A stretch of DNA of 64,000 nt, from contig VIIQ02000364.1 in NCBI GenBank assembly GCA_007449985.2, positions 1-64,000 on the forward strand, read 5' to 3'. This stretch comes from Desmodesmus armatus. Its lineage: Eukaryota; Chlorophyta; Chlorophyceae; Sphaeropleales; Scenedesmaceae. A program made the position numbers and the translations under genes. The notes beneath the pieces were generated by a model that saw only the letters and a list, made by a program, of their open reading frames with translations, did no database searches and was not told where the DNA came from. Shown piece by piece: positions 44,186 through 58,000 of this stretch; position 1 is the first letter of the stretch; every line of letters starts with the position of its first letter.

Positions 44186-45815
44186 TCACGCATACTGCAT
44201 CTTGAAGCCTGGGTCGAGTGCTTGCTCAATGAGCTTTGCCTGCTCCTGTGCGTGCACCTCACCGTACCCGGTGGCTGTTGATGCTGATGGGTCACGGCCG
44301 GCATAGGTGATGCGGCCTGGTGGTGCGACCCTCAGCACGCATGCAGCTCTCCAGGCGGGGCTGCAGGAACAGTGGAAATGCGGGGGAAGGGTGGGAGTTG
44401 GACAGTCAGTCAGTCGTGTGTTCGATTGCTGTTTGGGCGATAGCATGTGATGGGGCCTGGGGTTTTGCGGCCGTCGGCACGCATGCAACTCTCCAGGCAG
44501 TGCTACACGCAACAGGCGTGGGGTTGGAAGTGAGGGGGGGGGGAGGGGCACGTCAGCCAGTCAGACATGTAGGCTTGGCCAGCACAGGTGATGTGCCCTG
44601 AGGTGTTGTGTGTGTGTGTGTGTGTGGGGGGGGGGGGGGGAGGGGGGGGGGCAGTTAGTCAATCAACAAGCCATGTTTGCCTGGTCAGTAAGTGTGATGC
44701 GGCCTGTGGTGTGATTGGTCCTTGGCACGCATGCAGCTCTCCAGCGGGGGCTGCAGGCAACCAGAAATGACGGGGTGGGGACGGGGTGGTGGTGGGGAGA
44801 GGATAGTCAGTTAGTCATGGTCAGTGCAGTGTTTGGTCAGTGTTTGGCAGTTAGCAAGTGTGATGCGGCGTGTTGTGTTTCGGTCCTCGGCACGCATGCA
44901 GCTCTCCAAGCGGGGCTGCAGGCAGCAAGGGAAACATGCGTGTGTGGGTTGGGGGTGGGGTTTGGAAGTGAGGTGTGGGGGCAGGGGTTGAGGGGCGGGT
45001 CAGCCAGTCAGTCAGACATGTAAGTTTGGCCAGGATAGGTGATGGGGCCTGTGGTGTTGCAAACCTCAGGGCGCATCACCTATGCTGGCCACACTTACAT
45101 GTCTGACTGACTGACTGACCCCCCCCCCACCCTCACTTACTGACTGCACGCATGCAGCTCCCTAGGCGGGGATGCAGGCAAAAGTGGGACACACGCGTGT
45201 GGGTGGGTGGGGGGGGGGCATTGGTTCGTGGGGGGTGGGTCAGGAACATTGGTTCGAAGGGGTGAGCGACCATTTGTAGTGCTGCCCTCAGCATGCTCTC
45301 CAACCTCCCCACAACTCACCCTCCAACCCACAACATCGTCAAACCCAACCCATGTACATGTGCAGCATACTGCATTGACATGATGCCACGATCCTTTCCA
45401 GTGTGCGGCAAGACAAAAGAGTTACAGTCACAGTCACAGTAATTGGCTCAGCAAAAGCTGAGCAACCCACAAGGGAGCCAGAGGCTCATGGGGGCAACAG
45501 TACAGGAAACAGGGAGCAGTGCCAGTGCCTCAGACATCCTAGCCTTGCCTATGGCAAGTGCTACGCCCTATCCTTGCAAAGCCTATCCTTGCCTTTGGCA
45601 AGACAAGAACAAAGCAGCCCCACTGTACCCACCTGCACGTGGAAATATGCTCCCATGTTCATAGGCTCCTCCTGGCACCACACCGGCTCAGCGTTGGGGT
45701 ACCTGCACAGCAAAAAAACGTACAAACATCTTGATACAGCACAGTACAGATTCAATTCAACCGTTCAGGACAGCGCATTGGGGTCTCTGCACACACCAGC
45801 CAGCAGTTACAAGAC

Positions 45816-45848
<33 letters not shown>

Positions 45849-46001
45849 TGTGTCAGGTGGCTGCATCAACTGACTGCTGACACCACACTGGCTCAGCGTT
45901 GGGGTACCTGCACAGCAAAAACAAACTTTGTTGACTTTACACGGACGTGATATGGCATAGCATTGGGGTCTCTGCACACACCAGCCAGCAGTCACAAGAC
46001 A

Positions 46002-46069
<68 letters not shown>

Positions 46070-49000
46070 TGTGTCAGATGGCTGCATCAGCTGACTGCTG
46101 GCACCACACTGGCTCAGCGTTTGAACTTACCATGCTCCCCAGTTCCACTAGGCACACAAACATTACCATAATGATATCATCGCTGAATATATTGACTGGC
46201 AATTAGGAAGGGCATGCCTATCGTCGGCACAAACCCACATTCGCAAGACATGTCTTCGGGCACAGACCGACCAATGCTTGTGACAATGCCACGCGTGACA
46301 TGTGAGTGAGAGGGTGCCACTGGCCGCAGACCAAAGCAGCAGAGGGGCAGCTGATGTTGCTTGCTGGTGCCGAACGTCACCATTCGTCGTGGTGTTCGGG
46401 ACCAGCAAGCAACATCAGCTGCCCCTCTGCTGTTCCATTCCAGGGCATAAAGAGGCACTTTGACCCACAAATTCATCATTTATTAGATGAACAAGTACAT
46501 ATTGCGTCTGGAAGAAACGCATCTGAAAGACTGGTAGTTTCCTACTGATAATTCCATACATGTGACATGTGAGTGAGAGGGTGCCACTGGCCGCAGACCA
46601 AAGCAGCAGAGGGGCAGCTGATGCTGCCTGCTAGTGCAGAAGGCTTCCATGCAAGGAAACGTTCTGCACGAGCAAGCAACATCAGCTGCCTCTCTGCTGC
46701 CACCGTCCGTGGCAGTTTGACACACCGACTCATCATGTCATTCAACACGCATTGACTGCATCTGCACGACGTTAGTTTCTCGAGACGAAAAAACGAAAAA
46801 GGCAAGAAGCAGGCCAGCTCGCCTCGGCATCATACCGCGGCCAACGCACGCCAGCAGCTATCGCATCCGAGAACGATTCCGCACCTGAACAGCTCGCGGC
46901 ACACGAGGTCGAAGGGGAAGGGCGCCAGCTGCTCCAGCCTCACGATAGCGACCTCGTCCTGCTTGCCCTGGCGCTCACGCTCAGCATGCAGCTCGTAGAA
47001 CACCTGCGGGTTTTGTAAACACACGTTGTTGTTGTTTGACGACGAAATGACAACAACCGTGCGTCAACGATTTTGATGCCTCAACCGTGCAGTCAGTGCT
47101 AGGGAACATTGGCATCTGCGTGCAGTAGGGAGAGCTCCTTGCTGGCTGTGCATGATACAACAAAGTTGACAGCAGTTGACAGCAGCCTAGACTTCTCCCC
47201 CTGTAAGCCCTCTGATCCTCTCAAACCCTGCCTCTCACCTTGCCGGAGCAGAAGACGACCCTCTTGTACTCGTTCTCCTGTGGTGGGCGGGGCGCCCTGC
47301 TCTTGGGCATAATGCCGGTGTCGTCCATGATGAGACGCTTGAAGCGCACACCCACGATGCCCTGGGGTGTTGTGGGTGGTGGTGGTGGTGGGTGGGTGGG
47401 GGGGGGGGGGAGTTGCGGGAAAGGAGTTGATGTAAACAAGTTTGTGCTATCACACAGTCTGTAGTGTGTCAGCAGAGCTGAAGTGTAACTGAGGATGTAC
47501 TGCTGATACATCTGGGTGTAATAATATATAATAATAATAATAATATATAATAATAATAATAATAATAATATATATATATATTATATATATATATATATAT
47601 ATATTATTATTATATATTGAGTGTGTACTGCGCTCCACCCAAACCACAGCCACCCACCTGGTCGTCGAGCACGTCATCAAACTCATGCATTGAGTCCTAG
47701 TCCCAAAAGTGCACAAAAAGCCGAGACCCCTTGCTGCTTGAATGATTGTGTACTGCTACAACTCTGGGTGTAATCAAGTGTGTATTGCCCTCTACCCAGA
47801 CTACAGCCCCCCACCTGGTCGTCAGGCACGTCATCAAACTCTGCCAGTGGTGACTTGCACTTGGGGTGGCGCAGCAGGTTCTTGGGGCTGAACACAATCA
47901 GGGGCTTGCGGAACTGACGGTGGATCTGTAGGGGCAAAGGGGGGGGTGCATGAAGGAGTGATCGCAACAGACAACCATCCTCCCTATTCCAATCACTGGC
48001 ACAACTCATATACCTCCTAAGTACGCATCAGAAGGGTGGGGGTGCAGGTGCTGTGCAGTAGACCACCTGCCAAATGACTATCCCACCCCCTCCTTGATGA
48101 TGACCTGGGTGAGAAGGGGGGGGGTGCAAAGGGGCGCAGGGAGGTGGTTGGGTTGCAAGGACAGCGGCGGCAAGGCACCCTTGCAATGCACACACTCTCT
48201 CTCACGTTAACAGACATACAAAACATGCATGGTGCATGACCGCCACCCACCTGCCTCCTGAGGACAGATGGAGCATTCTGCAGGTGTCACACTCCGTCCC
48301 CATTACCCTTGCTGCTGGTGCGTGGCACATGCGTACAGTGTACGCGTGTTCTACGCACCGGCAGCAAAGGTTGTTAGGACAGAGTCACACATGCGTTTGC
48401 ACAGCATTTTACAAGTTCACCCAACACAGCATTGTGCCAATAAGTCATGCCACACCCTGTGCGGTTGCATGACTTTTGTCCACACCAGTTGCCCATCGAT
48501 GGTGGTGGGGGGGGTCGAAGTCTGGTTGTTGGTGTGTGCAGTGTTGCTCATGATATCATGAGCAACATTGCACACACCAACAACCAGACTTCGACCCCCC
48601 CCCCCCACCCCCCACCACCACACTTGCGCCCATTCTTATCCAAGGATGGCATGCACCTATCGGCTGTCCTCTATCAACAGTACCAACACACAGCCATCCT
48701 CCCCATTCCGGCCACCAACACCACTCATCTTAGATGAGTCATCTACCTTCTGGGCACGTAGGAGGGGGGGGGGGTATGTGCTGCAGGTGCTGTGAAATTC
48801 AGACCACCTGACAGATGACCAACACGCCGCCGCCATTCCCCTTTCCAGAATTTTGACAGGTGGGGTGGGTTGGCATGGAGGGGGGGGGGGGAGGTTGCAG
48901 GGGGACTTCACCCCCTGCACGGACAGCAGCGGCAAGACCTCCCTTGCAATGCGCACACTCACACACGTTCAAACACATACAAAAACACGCATGCCGCATA

Positions 49001-52000
49001 ACCACAACCACCACCTACCTGCCTCCTGAGCACGTGGAAGTAGTTTGCGGGTGTTGTGCAGTTGACCACCTGCCAGTTGGCGTTCTGGATCTGTGTGCCC
49101 AGGTGACTGCCGGTGAACCACTCACGCGAGTCAACTGCTCCACTTGTGGGCCGGCGTACTGCACGAACACACAGAAGGAATAGCACGGGGGGGGGGGGGG
49201 GGACCGGTGAGAGCAAGGTGGATGCGGGTGGGGAGCGGCAGCAGCAGAAAGGAAGGGAAGCTGAAAGAGGGGAGGGAAACTGTGTGCCCAGGTGACTGCC
49301 GGTGAACCACTCACGCAAGTCAACCTGCTCCACCTGAGGACCAGCATACTGCAAGAGCAGAGAGGGGGAGCAAGGGTGGGTGAAGCTTAGTCACACGGCA
49401 GTAGACCCAGGCCAAACATGAAGAGCAGGGGTGGGCGGATGAGGGCAGGTGAGGACTGGCATCCTGTGGCAAAGTTGACCCTGTTACTGGGGAAAATAAA
49501 AGCAAGCTGCGGGACTGTAGATTTGCGTGATGCCATCAGCATTCCTCAAGCTTTGACTCAACTGGTACACTACTCCCGCCTCCTTTGCCCCGTCCCCACC
49601 AACATCACCATAACACTCCTCCCTCCTTCACACACCTTTGGCAGCATGTAGGGGTTCTCATCGCTCATCTGCAGAAAGCGCTCAATGCGGGCACTGCTGT
49701 GCTCGGGACCCTGCAACACATGCGACACAGCAGCCATGATATCAGGTACCAGCAGACAGCAGCCAATCATCGCAATGCACAGTTGAAACTTAGCATACTG
49801 ACGATACTTGTCCTGACACGATCATCCCGCCGACATCTTGGCTAGGCTGTCACATGCTGCTGCATGGCCCCCCCGCTGTCAGTTCCAGGCCCCACCCAGA
49901 TTCAAGGCCCACTTGTCATTCGTACACGTGAGGGGGGGGGGGGGCAGGAATAGGCACACCAGACCTGCCTGAGCCTATACAACCAATCAAGAGCCACACC
50001 AGGCACAACACCACACAAACTGCTCCTCATGAACTGCACCCAATGTCGATCCCTGTCACTCTTACCTGTCCATCGTATCCGTGTGGCAGGAGGCACACCA
50101 GGCCTGACTGTCGCAGCCACTTGGCCTCACCACTCGACAGAAACTGGTCAAAGATCACCTGAGGGGGGGGGGGTGGAGGCAGGTTGGGGGGGGGGGGGGC
50201 TCGTCTCTCAGCATGACCGACTCTTGACTTGACCGATTGTCAGGAGCTGGTCAAAGGACGCCGGAGGACAATGGTGCAGGCGGCGACATTCAAAAATGCA
50301 AAAGGGGGGTGGGGGGGGGTGTTTTTTTTTTGGGGGGGGGGGGGGATGTAGGGATCAAGTGCAGACCAGCACAACCACTTGGCTTCATCACTCGACAGAC
50401 AATGGCTGAAGATCACCTGAGGGAGAAACAGCAGAGTGACAGGGGGTCTCTGTGTGAAGGGAGAGGTGGCAGGAGAAGGTAGACTAGATGGACAGAAGGG
50501 GGGAGGGAGAGAGCGAGAGCGAGGGTGAGCAGAGTAGGGGGTGGGTTGGGGTGCAACCATGCGTGGCAACCAATTGCATCAAGCTGCGCCATTTAGACAT
50601 CAAGCTGTCTTGATATTGGCCAGGCTCAACATGGCTGCAGGATGAGTGATGCAGGATGAGTGAGGAGTGCAAGTAAGTGCCGTCCATGCATGCTGTTGGG
50701 GTGCAGACTAGTGCCGCAACCTGCACTCGCAGCCTTGAGAGCCCCCCTAAAGCAGCATGCAGCCTCTAAAGGTTGCCTCAAGCTGCTTCAAGGGGAGTCC
50801 CCCCAGAGCTGCATATGGGACAGGCGTGCTGCACTTGTTTGCCGCCCTGCATTGTATAATGCATGCATGGCAAAGCAGTAGTCAGCCAATACCATATGCT
50901 CCTTGCAGATCAAAAGCCACGACTGAGTGACGTCAGCGTCAACATGCAGCTGCTCCCCCCCCTTCCCTGTGGGCTCCAGCCATCCCCTTGGTGCTTTGAT
51001 GGTATCACTCTCTTATGCCATCACCTATTGGCAAGCCCAGAACACCAACATCGGTGAGCACCACTAGTGCTGCTTGCATTTCAAACGTGGAGCAAGACAA
51101 GAGGGATTGACAATGGCAGAGGAGAGGGGGAGAGAATGATGCAGCAATGCAAGAAGTTTGCCAGCAATGCATGTCGTTGGGTGCAGGCCAATGCCGCAAC
51201 CTGCAGTTGCAGCAATGGCATCCCCCCTAAAGCAGCATGTAGCAGCCTCTGAAGGTTGCCTCAAACTGCTTTGGCAGGAGTGAACCATGAGTACATCTGG
51301 GACCGGCATGCTGCGCTTGGCTACAGCCCTGCACTGTACAATGCTTGTATGGTACAAATGATTAACGGTAAATCAGCTGCAGCTTGATGGGAGGGAGGGA
51401 GAGAGGGAGAGAAGAGGTGGGGGTGCGGTGGGGGTGAACCGAGTACTCCGAGTACCACTAGTGGCAACCCATTGTGTCAAGCTGGTGCACATGATCACTA
51501 ATTGCTGTAAACGTTGGCCAGGGCTTCCTCACATTGGCTGCAAGACGACTGAGGAGTGCAGCAGTGCAACAAAGCTGCCAGCAATGCATTCGTTGGGGTG
51601 CAGGCCAGTGCAGCAACCTGCTGTTGCAGCCATGGCAGCCCCCCTAAAGCAGCATGCAGCAGCCTCTGAAGGTTGCTCCAAGCTGCTTTGCCAAAATCGA
51701 CCAAGGCTACACCTTGTACAGGCGTGCTGCACTTGGCTACAGCCCTGCACGGCACAGTGCATGTGGTGCAAGACGAGAGGGAGCGCCGATGCGAGAGAGG
51801 GAGAGAGGGAGAGAAGAGGAGGGGTGGGCGGGGGCGGGGGTGCAACCACGAGTGGCAAGGTGCTGCAAATTGTCATAAGTTTTCTGTGATCGTCGGCCGG
51901 GCTTGCTGCGTTGGCTGCAGCACGCTCGAGTAGTGCAGCATTGCAGCAGCATTGCCGGCAATGCATAATGTGGGGTGCTGATCAATGCCACAACCTGCAG

Positions 52001-55000
52001 TTATGGCAGGCCCCCCCAAAGCAGCATGCAGCGATCTCTGCAGACCGCACCAAGCTGCTCTACTGAGGCAACGCCGTATCTACACCTGGTGCAGGCCTGC
52101 TGCACTTGGCTACTCCCCTGTACTGTGTATGGAGCATGTATGATTGCAAAAATGGAGCATGTATGATTGCAAAAATAATGTGGAAGACTTGAAGCACTTC
52201 CTGTTGGAGTGCCCTGTTTACGATGATTTGCGCGCCGCTTGCCCGGCCTTCCCCCTGTCTGATGCTGTGGTACTGGACGACCCTGAATGTGTGCGATCAG
52301 TGTTTCAACATGGAGAGCAGTCTGCGTTGGCATACACTCTGTACAAGATGAAAGTGCGCCGGGCGCGCCTTCTTGGGCTGACTTTGGGCATCTGACCTGA
52401 CAAGGGGTATTTCTTGGTGCTGCTGCATGCTGGATCCTAGCTGTTTGCTTCCCACTTCTGTACAAGGTTGTCGTGTTGCCTCAGGATGTCAATGAAGTCT
52501 CCTTTGCTGTCTTGCTTTGAATCAGGCTACTATCTGGTGTAGGTGGTGCAAACCACTGACGGGGATCGGGGTTTTTCCCCACCTTAGTGTTTCAACCGGT
52601 TCAACCCTGGCAGGCAATGCCATTGATGTGTGGCGAATGTGTCTGCGTGTAACATTTTCTTCCCCAAAAATGATGTCAGCGTCAACATGCCCCCCCCCCT
52701 TCCGGACTCCAACAACAACAACGTGCAAACGTTTTGGTATCAAGTTTCCCTCAACAAGACATCTGGCGGCTGAGCCCAAAGCGTCCGCGGTAGCACACCA
52801 CCAGTGGTGCATTCTTCCCATGAGAGTAGTAAGGCAGACCAGCAAAAGTAAAACACCAGACCAGGGAGGGGGTGAGAGAAGGGAAGGGGGGTGGGATGGG
52901 GATCAACCCTGGGGCGCGCCCATCATGTGAAGCTGCACCACATGGACACCAATCTGCTGCAATGTGGGCTGCGAGCCTGACCAGTTGGCTACAGGGCGGC
53001 TGAGTGCAATGACGCAGTAATGTAGCTGGCAAGCTTTGCGCGTACACCTTATTGGGGCGCAGATGAGTGCCGCACCCTGCAGTTGTAGCTTCGGCAGCCC
53101 CCCTAAAGCAGCATGCAGCAGCCTGTGGAGGTTGCTCCAAGCTGCTTCTGCGAGGCAAAGCTGAAGCTACACCTGGGACAGGCGTGCTGCACTCGTCTAG
53201 AGCCCTGCACTGTGCAGTGCATGTATGGTTAGAAAGTAGATGCCTGTTGATGCAGCTGAACAGAACACATGATCAAGGACCGTCAGCGTCAACATGCAAT
53301 GCAACATGCACCTGCCCCCCCTTCCCCCAAAGCTCCAGCTGCAGCAATACATTGGGTTTCCGCCTTGAAACCCTCTCGCTCAATGCCTTCCATAGCCATA
53401 CAAGACACAAGGAGACAGCTGCTGCACGCAATGCAAGGCAACTTTGCCCATCCTGCAAACAACATGCTGAAACACCCACTCACTTCCTGTTGGAGTGCCC
53501 TGCCTACTCTATCCCCCGCAGCATGCCGCATATTGCAGACTGTATTGCAGGTGCCCAAGCTAGCCCCACACAGGCCCCATGGCGCCTACTGCTCAACCAG
53601 CCTTTGATGGCCAACTACATCCTCCGCGCTTGGGACATTAGAAGAGCCGCCCTTGCAGGGCGCGAGGCCAATGGAGGAAGCTCTATGGCGTTAACACCTG
53701 GGCCTGCAGCTGATATCACTGGAGAGCAGTAACAGTCCTTTGCAGCAGCAGCAGCAGTGGAGCGTTGACGGCAGTTGACTGATTTGACAGCTTTGTGTTT
53801 TTGTATCAAGAGCCGTCTAGTGCCGAGCCTCCGAATTGGTCCAGCCCAAAGTCACATTGCCACAAAGGGTTTATTATTTTCCTCTGCGGAGGTTTTTGCC
53901 CGGCATCCATTCGGAGGGTTGTCCATCTCGTGCACTTAGATAGTACGCTTGGGGATTTTAGGGTTGGTTTTCATCCTCACAAAAGCGTCAGGCTTCTCTG
54001 TTTTGATCCTCAGTATGTTCCTTCTGGATTGTGTGTTATCTCCGTGATATCAGTGAATGGCTGGCATGAGCTCTTGAGTTTCATAGCTACAGGTGTAACT
54101 TTGATTTGATTTGATTTGATGCTTTGTTGGCATCACTGTCTCGTACCATCATCGGCTGGCAAGCCCAGAACACCCACAACGGTAGCACCATCAGTGCTGC
54201 TTGCGATGTTTGGAATGATAAGGGAACATTCAGGGAGAGGGATCGACAATGGAAGGGAGACAGGGAGGCAGAAGAATGCAGCAATGCACGACGTCTGCCA
54301 ACAATGCATGGTGCTGGGGCGCAGATCAGTGCCGCAACCTTGCAGTGCTAAGTGCACGTGCATGTTCTTGTGGTGCAGGCCAGTGCCACACATCGCGGTT
54401 GCAGCAAGTGACGACCCCTAAGCGGCTTGCAGCAGCCCTGTAGAGACTGCTTCAAGCTGCTCACAAGAGTCGCTACTTCTGCTGCACCTGGGAGTGTGGC
54501 ACATGGTTCCATCCCTTCCCTACATGATGCAGGCATGCAACACGCATTCAGAGGCACATCAAACACATCGAATATATGCAGACAAGGTCGCGCTGAGGAT
54601 ACCACCAGTATCCACACCCACCCATCAGCCCACTTGCTGGGCAATCCTGTGCTTGTCGACTGCAGCCAAAAGGGTGATACCTCTATTTTACAGCCAAGTA
54701 CATTACCAACAGGAGTAAGCAACTGCCTGCTCAAGTGGGCTGCAGGCTGCTGAATGCAGTGAGGTGACACAACAGCTGGCGTGTATGTTGTTGGGGTTGC
54801 AGGCCAGTGCCGCACACCGCTGTTGCATCAGCTGAAGGCCCCTAAGCGGCTCGCAACAGCCCTGTAGAGACTGCTGCAAGCTGCTTACTTTGCAGGACAA
54901 CCAGCAGTGCACCTGCGAACTTGGCACTTAGCTCCATCCCTTCACTACGCAATGCAGGCCGCTGAGTGTCAGAACAAACGGCTGGAAGTGTACATTGTGT

Positions 55001-58000
55001 AGTGATCAAGGCGGCTTGGGAGAGGCTCTGTTGGGAGAGCATCTTCCCCTGTGTTGAGTAGTTATCATGTTGGTGAGTATCTTGGGAGCATTCTGGCGTG
55101 TTGATGATGTGGGTCAGTCAGTTGACCCTTGGGACAGAGTGTGACAGTTATGTGGGTCAACTCTGTGAAGCTCATCAAAGGCTGGCGCCGTCTGGTGCTG
55201 GTCACCTTTGTCGTCCCTAGTGGATTGGCTTGGTCAGTCATGCTTCCTTTTGTAAGTTACAGTACATGATCCATCCATGAAGCTTCCCTCTACAGAGTAT
55301 GGCTTGAGTTGAGGCAGGACAGACTTCTCAAGGCCTATGCCAGTTTAGTCTAGTCTATCAGTCCCCTCGTCGACTCGTGAGCCTTTCATGATAGGCACAG
55401 GAGTCGACGAGGGGACTGATAGACTAGACTAAACTGGCATAGGCCTTGAGAAGTCTGTCCTGCCTCAACTCAAGCCATACTCTGTAGAGGGAAGCTTCAT
55501 GGATGGATCATGTACTGTAACTTACAAAAGGAAGCATGACTGACCAAGCCAATCCACTAGGGACGACAAAGGTGACCAGCACCAGACGGCGCCAGCCTTT
55601 GATGAGCTTCACAGAGTTGACCCACATAACTGTCACACTCTGTCCCAAGGGTCAACTGACTGACCCACATCATCAACACGCCAGAATGCTCCCAAGATAC
55701 TCACCAACATGATAACTACTCAACACAGGGGAAGATGCTCTCCCAACAGAGCCTCTCCCAAGCCGCCTTGATCACTACAGCACTCATGCAGTCCCATATT
55801 GCATGTTGACATCACGTAGTGATCAAGGCGGCTTGGGAGAGGCTCTGTTGGGAGAGCATCTTCCCCTGTGTTGAGTAGTTATCATGTTGGTGAGTATCTT
55901 GGGAGCATTCTGGCGTGTTGATGATGTGGGTCAGTCAGTTGACCCTTGGGACAGAGTGTGACAGTTATGTGGGTCAACTCTGTGAAGCTCATCAAAGGCT
56001 GGCGCCGTCTGGTGCTGGTCACCTTTGTCGTCCCTAGTGGATTGGCTTGGTCAGTCATGCTTCCTTTTGTAAGTTACAGTACATGATCCATCCATGAAGC
56101 TTCCCTCTACAGAGTATGGCTTGAGTTGAGGCAGGACAGACTTCTCAAGGCCTATGCCAGTTTAGTCTAGTCTATCAGTCCCCTCGTCGACTCCTGTGCC
56201 TATCATGAAAGGCTCACGCTTCCTATCACGCAGAATCCATCAGGACACAGCCTGTCCAGCCTGTTCTCCAGACATCGAGGGGCTAAACAGTGCAGTGGTA
56301 GCGGAGACATGGCATTCGTTTGCTCTTCTATGGGCGAACGACGGGTGTTTGCTAGGCAGTTTCCCCTGCTGGCAAACGACGAAGCTGCTGGTGTGGGACA
56401 GCAGTACCGTTTCTGGAGGACAGCAATGCTCGACTGACCGATGGGACAAGTCAGGAGGACAAAGCGTCTGTGTGTGCTATAAGCAGCGCGTTTCCGAAAT
56501 GCAGCGCGTGCTGGGAGCTGCAGTGGAGAGAAGACAGTAACTGCCAGGGGCTGTATCAGCAAGCACAGTTGCAGTTGCTGGGTACAGTGGAAGCAAGCAA
56601 GTGCTGGAGGAGCATGTTGATTGCTACAGTGAGCTGCTGTCGGAATGGTTTTGCTGCATGCCTCTACCTTCCATGAGACTCTCCAGTGTGGATTGAGCAT
56701 TTCCCCTCCTGGGTGTAGGCAGTATTCTTGCACACATGAAGCAGTGAGGTGTTTCCCCTGCCACACAGTTGTGTGTCTGTGTGTTGTCAGGTTCTGCCCC
56801 AGGTTGTAGTGTCACCTGCTGTTGAGCCTTGCCTTGCCTGAAGGCTTATGTCTGGCCTGGCTTGTGCTTCAGCCCTTCTGCCCTGACAGTGTTTTGAAAG
56901 GCAGCTACTGGGCTTGTCAGCCAGTGGTTTGTCAGCTGTCAGATCCATGCTCCCTTGTTCTTCTTGTTCCTGTGGTAGGGTGTTTGTGCTATGAGCACGA
57001 CAGCAGCAGGCTCGTGCGTTTTGCAGCTGCGCATGCAAGCTACATGAGTGCAGCGCAGCGTCACATGCAGTGGTTTGGACTCACTTGTGGTGTGTTTTGC
57101 TATGTTGTGCTGTGCTGTGCTGTTCTGTTCTGTGCAAGATGTGTGCTGCTTGGTTGCTGTAGTGTGAGGCGCTGGACCTGCACTACCGGTGCGCAGAAAG
57201 CTTGTGCGGTTGTGTCGCTGGTGCAAGCAGCAGTATGGCGCTCAGTGTGGTGTGTCCCTTGTGACGGTGGTCAGCATTTGCTGGTATGCTTGGATGTTGG
57301 TGTGTTCAGTGTGTGAGTTGTGTGTTTTGAAGAATGCCTTGCTCTGATATGGGAGAGGAACACAGCACACAGGGCGCTGGGTGTGAAATGCACAGTCCCT
57401 GATGTTGGGTAAGACACTAGGTGGAGTTGCGTGAGCGACGTACAGTTCTGCCTCCCTAGTTGTCCTTGTGGTGGTGCTGTGGTGTTCCAGCGGTGGCTCG
57501 TTGTGGTGTAGGCTAGTCCCCCGCAAGCTCAAGAGCCGTGTGTCAATCCGCAGTAGCATCAGGTCGCGCCTGGTGTATGAGGCTCGCATGCATACCATCG
57601 TAAGTCGCTGGCGCATGTGTCAAGTTATGGGGTTGCATTGTGGAGTGCTTTGTTCAGCAAGTACCAGACTTTCCAGTGCATGGGCCCGTTCATGGCACAC
57701 AGCGCATGACTCTTTGTGAGTGAGAGAAGCCCACCTGCTGGCCCCAGGTGTTTCTCTTGTCATGGCTGCAATATGTGCACGCACCCTCCTCAACGCCTTT
57801 ACGGTCTATATCGGCGGGCATTGGTTGAATCCCGGTGTGGTGGAGGTACCGCCTGGTTGTCTGTGTGTTGTTCTGCTGACCTGCGTGGTTGCACTGAGTC
57901 AGAGGTCAATGCTTGTGTGGTGTTTCGCCCTAAGCATGTGACAAGGTTGCTCATGCTGTGGTAGTGCTACTTACTTTGTGGGTGACCCCCGAGTTCTTGT

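Noticed and set aside
51428..52064. Open frames in the ankyrin-like repeat region as genes
   Set aside because: Each is short, changes frame between units and contains stops at conserved positions; better explained as decayed repeats.
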